Made by a program: the position numbers and the translations under genes
The notes under the pieces: generated by a model
Told to the model about the DNA's origin: nothing
Seen by the model: the letters and a program-made list of their open reading frames with translations, nothing else
Databases searched by the model: none
Shown here: in pieces, positions 16,244-20,488 of the stretch
How positions within the stretch are numbered: the first letter of the stretch is position 1
How the letters are laid out: every line of letters starts with the position of its first letter
Source: CALZFJ01 sp964459845
GTDB taxonomy: Bacteria > Bacteroidota > Bacteroidia > Bacteroidales > Muribaculaceae
Assembly: GCA_964459845.1 (NCBI GenBank)
Contig: CAYWOC010000036.1
Span: 1 to 20,488 of the forward strand
Length of the DNA: 20,488 bases
Direction: 5' to 3'

Positions 16244-18088
16244 ATGATACGGATTCTGCTTTGTATAGTACTTATTGTTTCGTGTGCGAATCCTATATTT
16301 GCCGGAATAGAAAAGCTGAAACATGTGGAGAAAGACGGCTTCACATGGTATGAAGTGTGCAAAAACAAAGGCTCGGAAGAATGTGGCGTAATGGACGTGA
16401 ACGGCAAAATGATTATTCCCATGAAATACGACGACATTGAATACGACGAAGAAGACAAGGTGTTCTATTGCTGCATAAAAGACAGCAGCAGCGAGGCTAT
16501 GTGGACCACCGACGGAAAATGTATTATATCGGAAGACAGGAATTTTGAAGACCTGTGTTACGACACCGACGGAAAGGGAAATACTTGGATAAGCATCAGC
16601 GATGATAAGGGAAACGACGGCGTGTGCGACCTCGACGGCAATCTTATCATCGAGCCAAAATACTGGGCGATTTATTACGAGGAACCTAAAGGCTTCTACT
16701 ATTACAACAAGGACGATGCCGAACAGCATTTCTTCGGGCTCACGCTAAGCAATTACAAGCGCAAGTCATTCAAGATATTTGCCACCGACTATATCACAGA
16801 ACGCATAAAGGCTTGGCAGACGAAGGGCGAATTTGAATCTACAAGCGAATGGAAGAAGCGCGTGAATGCCGACACCCAAAACGCACTCATCAACAAACTG
16901 CTCGATGAGGTAAGCGCAATATTTGTAATGCAGAATATGCCTAAGGAAAAGATACAGAAGGCTCATATCGGCAAGTATGATGCCGACCGTGGCGTATTCC
17001 CTGTAGGCATAAGCGGAAGACGCGACATGTATGTATCTGTGCCTGTGAACGAGGCACCAGAATTTAAGGCAAAATGGAGTAAAGTGGACATACAGCCAGT
17101 GTATGGCATCGTTGGCGACACTGTGGGCATAGTGAGATGCACATTCAAGCTCGGCAAAAAGGAATATCAGCTTGCCGACAACAACGTGAAAGAAGTCAGC
17201 AGCAGCGACTTGGCTCTTTCGCTGCCAGAAATAAAAATAAATGTGGATGATGTTGCCAACAACACCTCAAAGCCTCAGCAAAAGCAGCCAGCAGCGAAGC
17301 CTATTCCAAGCAGCAAGGTCGATAGAGACATACCGGAAAACGCCACAGACAATGCCAAGACATTTGCGATGATTGTGGGCAACGAAAATTATCAGTCGGT
17401 AGAGCCTGTGCCTTATGCGCTGAATGATGCCAATGTGTTTGCTAAATATTGCAACAAGACTCTCGGAATACCGCAAAAGAACATAAAGGTGTATCGCGAC
17501 GCATCCTATGGGAAGATGCTGTCGGCACTGAAGCGTGTGGCAGACATAGCCGAAGCCTACGATGGCGACGTGAACATAATATTCTATTATGCAGGACATG
17601 GCGTGCCTAATGAGGCAAGCAAAAGCGCATATCTGCTGCCGATAGATGCCGACGGCTCACAGACCGAAGTCTGCTACAGCATCGACCGCCTGTATGAAGA
17701 TTTGCAGGACACCGATGCCAAATCAATCGTAGTGTTCCTCGACGCTTGCTTCAGCGGAGCAAACCGCGGCAACGGAATGATTTCTGCCACACGCGGTGTG
17801 GCAATAAAGCCTCACGAAGCCGAGCCTGAAGGCAATATGGTGGTGTTCACAGCCGCCTCTGGCAGCCAGACAGCATACCCCTACGAAGACAAGGGACATG
17901 GAATGTTCACCTATTTCCTTCTTGAAAAGCTGCAAAGTTCCAAGGGAAATGCCACGCTGAAAGAACTTGGCGACTATATCACAACCAATGTGCGACGCCA
18001 GTCGGTAGTGATAAACGAAAAAGTCCAAACCCCAACCGTCACCCCATCGGGTGAAATGACAAACTGGGCTTCTCTAAAACTCAGATAG
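16244..18088 (+). CDS. Exported WG-repeat and C14 caspase-domain protein
   Basis: This 614-residue protein carries a caspase-like (peptidase C14) domain at about 372-610. The catalytic His lies in FYYAGHG (H452) and the Cys in VVFLDACFSG (C502); both are intact, so it may be an active Arg/Lys- or Asp-directed cysteine protease. The N-terminus has a signal (MIRILLCIVLIVSCANPIFA) with two readings: signal peptidase I cleavage after A20, or a lipobox IVSC with C14 lipidated. After it come WG-repeat-like units (about 44-75 and 124-145, such as GVCDLDGNLIIEPKYW). A middle domain (about 170-312, with KGEFESTSEWKKRVN) follows, resembling one I recall from other Bacteroidota caspase-type proteins. 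A proline/lysine-rich linker (about 340-365) precedes the caspase domain. The export signal makes a cytoplasmic defence role less likely. The function is unknown. Confidence 0.88.
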   Translation: MIRILLCIVLIVSCANPIFAGIEKLKHVEKDGFTWYEVCKNKGSEECGVMDVNGKMIIPMKYDDIEYDEEDKVFYCCIKDSSSEAMWTTDGKCIISEDRNFEDLCYDTDGKGNTWISISDDKGNDGVCDLDGNLIIEPKYWAIYYEEPKGFYYYNKDDAEQHFFGLTLSNYKRKSFKIFATDYITERIKAWQTKGEFESTSEWKKRVNADTQNALINKLLDEVSAIFVMQNMPKEKIQKAHIGKYDADRGVFPVGISGRRDMYVSVPVNEAPEFKAKWSKVDIQPVYGIVGDTVGIVRCTFKLGKKEYQLADNNVKEVSSSDLALSLPEIKINVDDVANNTSKPQQKQPAAKPIPSSKVDRDIPENATDNAKTFAMIVGNENYQSVEPVPYALNDANVFAKYCNKTLGIPQKNIKVYRDASYGKMLSALKRVADIAEAYDGDVNIIFYYAGHGVPNEASKSAYLLPIDADGSQTEVCYSIDRLYEDLQDTDAKSIVVFLDACFSGANRGNGMISATRGVAIKPHEAEPEGNMVVFTAASGSQTAYPYEDKGHGMFTYFLLEKLQSSKGNATLKELGDYITTNVRRQSVVINEKVQTPTVTPSGEMTNWASLKLR

Positions 18089-18131
18089 CACAAAACCATA
18101 CTTTATATTCTTTATTGCAACATTCAATCAA

Positions 18132-18139
18132 TAATTTTG
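18132..18139 (+). promoter_or_regulatory. Weak promoter candidate for the small lipoprotein gene
   Basis: TAATTTTG matches TAnnTTTG, with TTTA (18111-18114) 17 bases before it. A second near match, TATCTTTA (18182-18189), lies closer to the start but lacks a -33. No terminator is visible after the caspase gene, so read-through is also possible. Confidence 0.25.
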
Positions 18140-18224
18140 ATATATTACAACTTATTAACACTCCACCCAAGTTATTTTATTTATCTTTACTTCGGAAATA
18201 AATATATCTTAAACATATAAAGCT

Positions 18225-18851
18225 ATGAAACATTTCAAAAATTTAATTTATGTATTAGGTCTTCTGCCGTTTCTATTTTGTTCATGTAACAAAACCGAAG
18301 AACCGAACAATCCTAACGATGATGCCATTTTGATTGTTGACTCAAAAGGTATTCCAATAAATCAATCAATATCATACACAACTCCTTTTTCCATAAAAGA
18401 TGTTTTATTTGATAATAGAGTTAAACCTATAACTTTATATGGATATACATCAAAAGAATTGGTCGAATCTGATAAAAAATTGATGTTTATCACAACTCCT
18501 GAAGATAATAGATTGGATGCTAATGTCGTATATCTATATGACACATATTGTTATAAGTATCAAATAACTATTGAACATGATGCATCTTTAGTAATACCAA
18601 ATTCATTTAAAGACACATGGGCTACAGGTTTCAAAATTGGGACAACAAATGAAATTGGCTATGATAAAGTACTTATAAGCAAGAGTGCCCAAGGTGATAT
18701 ATACGAATTACGAACATGTATATATGAGGTTTCCTATAATGCGTCGGGGCAATATCTTGGATTCACAGCTTATCTGCCTTTCCGTGTAGGCAATCCATCC
18801 ACCGACTTGAAATTCCAATATTATGTAGAAACAGTGGAATGGGGCAGATAA
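18225..18851 (+). CDS. Hypothetical AT-rich lipoprotein
   Basis: I do not recognise this 208-residue protein. A lipoprotein signal is clear: MKHFKNLIYVLGLLPFLFCS followed by Cys 21 (FCSC lipobox), then a short Asn/Pro/Glu-rich linker (NKTEEPNNPNDD). The mature part is rich in Tyr, Thr and Asp with alternating hydrophobic residues, suggesting a beta-sandwich surface or periplasmic lipoprotein. Its codons are visibly more AT-rich than those of the genes around it through about position 18720; the last 40 codons look like the neighbours. That contrast suggests a separate origin or fast divergence. A terminator candidate lies downstream. It may be co-transcribed with the caspase gene 136 bases upstream, but this is uncertain. 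Confidence 0.75.
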   Translation: MKHFKNLIYVLGLLPFLFCSCNKTEEPNNPNDDAILIVDSKGIPINQSISYTTPFSIKDVLFDNRVKPITLYGYTSKELVESDKKLMFITTPEDNRLDANVVYLYDTYCYKYQITIEHDASLVIPNSFKDTWATGFKIGTTNEIGYDKVLISKSAQGDIYELRTCIYEVSYNASGQYLGFTAYLPFRVGNPSTDLKFQYYVETVEWGR

Positions 18852-18930
18852 AAACTTCGGAATCGTGTCCATAACGACTTTGATAATTTGGGCATAAATT
18901 TAATACACATCTTGTAGCCAAACATAAAGT

Positions 18931-18972
18931 CATGTCATTTAGCCGATTCGGCGTGATGATGTGGCTTTTTTT
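18931..18972 (+). terminator. Terminator candidate after the small lipoprotein gene
   Basis: CATGTCAT (18931-18938) pairs with ATGATGTG (18956-18963) over 8 bases with two G-T pairs, and GCC/GGC pair inside. A run of seven T (18966-18972) follows. It is imperfect but in the right place. Confidence 0.5.
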
Positions 18973-18995
18973 ATTTACTTGAGCGTAGTCTTCGT

Positions 18996-19027
18996 ATTGC
19001 ATTTCTGACAAATGTTGCGTAATTTTG
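18996..19027 (+). promoter_or_regulatory. Candidate promoter of the zinc-ribbon membrane protein gene
   Basis: TAATTTTG (19020-19027) is a full -7 match, with ATTG (18996-18999) 20 bases upstream. Transcription would start near 19034, giving a leader of about 50 bases to the ATG at 19086 but only about 7 to the ATG at 19041. This supports the later start. Confidence 0.55.
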
Positions 19028-19085
19028 CGAGATTTATCGCTTGACTGCGATATGGTTAATTTGCAATAACTTAAAGAACGATATT

Positions 19086-20432
19086 ATGGACAATTCTTCC
19101 AAAGATGAAATCAAGTGTCCGGCATGTGGAAATCTAATTTCCGCCGACTCCAAATTCTGCAACTATTGCGGCTCTAAAATCGAGCATAAGATAATTGCGG
19201 TTCCCACTGAACCTGAAGCACAAAACGACGATGATGATGCGGCTGACGATGACTTCTACAACAACGAAGCCGAGGCTCAAGAAAAGGCTGCGCAGATGCG
19301 CAAATGGGCTATAACCGGTGCGCTTGTGCTGATTGTGCTGATATTGACAGGCATAATCCTTTACAGCAACGGAATCATAGGCAATTCATCCAATAACGGA
19401 GCAGACAGCATAGCCGCTATCACAGAAATGAGCGGCAACGATGCGCTTAACACGTTCATCAACACTCTGAGCCAGGAGAACAAGAACGGCGACGGCGCGA
19501 TAGCAGCCTACGCCGCTTTTTCAAACAAAGACGGGCATGAGCGCATTGTTGGCATAACCTACCTGTCGAGCAGCTCTCAACGCTCGGTGGTGAAGATCTA
19601 TACTATCGAGTATAACGACAGCTCTTGGCATTGCACCGGCGAGGCATCACGCTTTGCCGATGGCATGATTACCGTGGATCGCAACGAGCTAAAATTCGAC
19701 GAGACTGAGGTGCCACAAATCGTTGAAATCGACGGCAAGCAGTATTTCTATTTCGTATATTTAGTGTCGCCGGCATCTTCATTCAGCAATACCGCCAGCG
19801 GAGGCAACTATCACCTTATGTTCAACCTGTTCAATATCGAGAGCAATGACATCGTGTCGGCCGATTTCGCCTGCACAGAATATATGCTCGACGGCTCACG
19901 CTACTTCCGCGGCACTGCTGCGAGCCAGCAGCAATCGCCTGAATATACATTCCTGCAAGGCAAAATCGAAGAGGCAAAGATTATATATCGTCCGACTGCT
20001 GAGGAGCTGGCTCTTGAAAGCCCCGAGAAAGCTGCCGAGAAATGGCGGCTCGACAACTCCGACAATATGGCGAACCTTACCGCATCCAACGACGCTCAAC
20101 TGCAATTCACCTACTACGACAAACCGCTGTTCTCGAAAGACGATGTAGTGGCAGAAAGCCGCATCGGAAACGACAAATATGTGTTCATATCATCGCCTAA
20201 AGGCATCGTTTATGGATTCGACCGCACTGCCCACAAATACTTCGTGGTGTATTCTTCCACTTCGGGCGAGACCCCGAAAATAGAACTCACTGCCGACGGC
20301 AAGCTGCACGTCACTGTGGCTGTAGCATCGTTTGTGGTAAATCCAGCTACCGGGAAAGCTACCCCTGCCGCACCACAGCACGCATCGGAGCCCGGGGCAG
20401 AGGCTGAGCCAGAGACTTCGATTGAAGGATGA
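19086..20432 (+). CDS. Zinc-ribbon, single-pass membrane protein
   Basis: This 448-residue protein has an N-terminal zinc ribbon with two CxxC pairs (C11/C14 in CPACG, C25/C28 in CNYCG). An acidic low-complexity segment (about 45-70, with NDDDDAADDD) follows, then one membrane helix (WAITGALVLIVLILTGIILYS, about 74-94, reading outward). The rest, about 350 residues, is predicted to lie in the periplasm, with repeated beta-strand-like pieces and an Ala/Pro/Glu-rich tail. The frame is open to an ATG at 19041, but 19086 is chosen because it puts the ribbon near the N-terminus and fits the promoter. No named family is recognised for the outer domain. Zinc-ribbon membrane proteins of this layout are common in Bacteroidota, mostly unassigned; a sensor or assembly role is possible but unproven. 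Confidence 0.8.
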   Translation: MDNSSKDEIKCPACGNLISADSKFCNYCGSKIEHKIIAVPTEPEAQNDDDDAADDDFYNNEAEAQEKAAQMRKWAITGALVLIVLILTGIILYSNGIIGNSSNNGADSIAAITEMSGNDALNTFINTLSQENKNGDGAIAAYAAFSNKDGHERIVGITYLSSSSQRSVVKIYTIEYNDSSWHCTGEASRFADGMITVDRNELKFDETEVPQIVEIDGKQYFYFVYLVSPASSFSNTASGGNYHLMFNLFNIESNDIVSADFACTEYMLDGSRYFRGTAASQQQSPEYTFLQGKIEEAKIIYRPTAEELALESPEKAAEKWRLDNSDNMANLTASNDAQLQFTYYDKPLFSKDDVVAESRIGNDKYVFISSPKGIVYGFDRTAHKYFVVYSSTSGETPKIELTADGKLHVTVAVASFVVNPATGKATPAAPQHASEPGAEAEPETSIEG

Positions 20433-20478
20433 AGATGTAAATTCCAAAACGAAGTGCACACTTTCGGTAAAAAAATAT

Positions 20479-20488
20479 ATGAAAAACA
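20479..20488 (+). CDS. Start of a further gene cut by the window edge
   Basis: An ATG at 20479 is followed by AAAAAC (Met-Lys-Asn), typical of a Bacteroidota signal-peptide start. The 46 bases before it carry no stop-to-start clue beyond AT richness. Nothing more can be said of its product. Confidence 0.3.

Noticed and set aside
16244..18088. Idea that the caspase gene is part of a known defence system
   Set aside because: No nucleotide-signalling, TIR, gasdermin or CRISPR-type partner is adjacent, and the protein carries an export signal.
1..20488. tRNA, rRNA, CRISPR arrays, integrase or transposase genes
   Set aside because: None was found on reading both strands; the only mobile-element hint is the short junction at the left edge.

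Overview
This window comes from a Bacteroidales bacterium. Three things point there: SusC/SusD outer-membrane transport genes, promoters with the Bacteroidota form (TTTG, about 20 bases, then TAnnTTTG) with no strong Shine-Dalgarno sequences, and a pyrH-frr pair of Bacteroidota type. Family level is uncertain; a gut lineage such as Muribaculaceae or Prevotellaceae is plausible but cannot be settled from sequence reading alone.

Region 1 (1-6577) is nutrient uptake. A minus-strand SusC-type receptor gene (15-764) keeps its start, signal peptide, N-terminal carboxypeptidase-like domain and most of its plug. It then runs abruptly into unrelated sequence about 55 bases from the window edge and stops. 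A full-length susC (1326-4763) and susD (4785-6503) face away from it and end in a strong terminator. The 561-base gap between the two receptors holds divergent promoter candidates with a palindrome and a GC hairpin between them. No glycan-degrading enzyme or dedicated regulator lies beside the pair in this window.

Region 2 (6578-11585) is mostly conserved: an EamA-type drug/metabolite transporter, a DUF3108 envelope protein converging on it across a long perfect palindromic terminator, a U32-family protein with a cysteine cluster typical of Fe-S RNA-modifying enzymes, and the translation/nucleotide pair pyrH (UMP kinase) and frr (ribosome recycling factor) on the minus strand. U32 and frr converge on a shared two-way terminator.

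Region 3 (11586-20488) reads on the plus strand and looks like an envelope or signalling region. It holds an ECF sigma factor followed 24 bases later by a four-helix membrane protein (candidate anti-sigma or partner), a large secreted M16 zinc metalloprotease, an exported protein joining WG-type repeats to a C14 caspase domain with an intact His/Cys dyad, a small AT-rich lipoprotein, and a membrane protein with a cytoplasmic zinc ribbon. Most of these genes have their own promoter candidate and several have their own terminator, so they are neighbours rather than one clear operon. The start codon of a further gene lies at the right edge.

The best candidates for something undescribed are the exported WG-repeat caspase, the sigma factor/four-helix pair, the regulatory gap between the two susC genes, and the abrupt break of the first susC. 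No tRNA, rRNA, CRISPR array or complete mobile element was seen.
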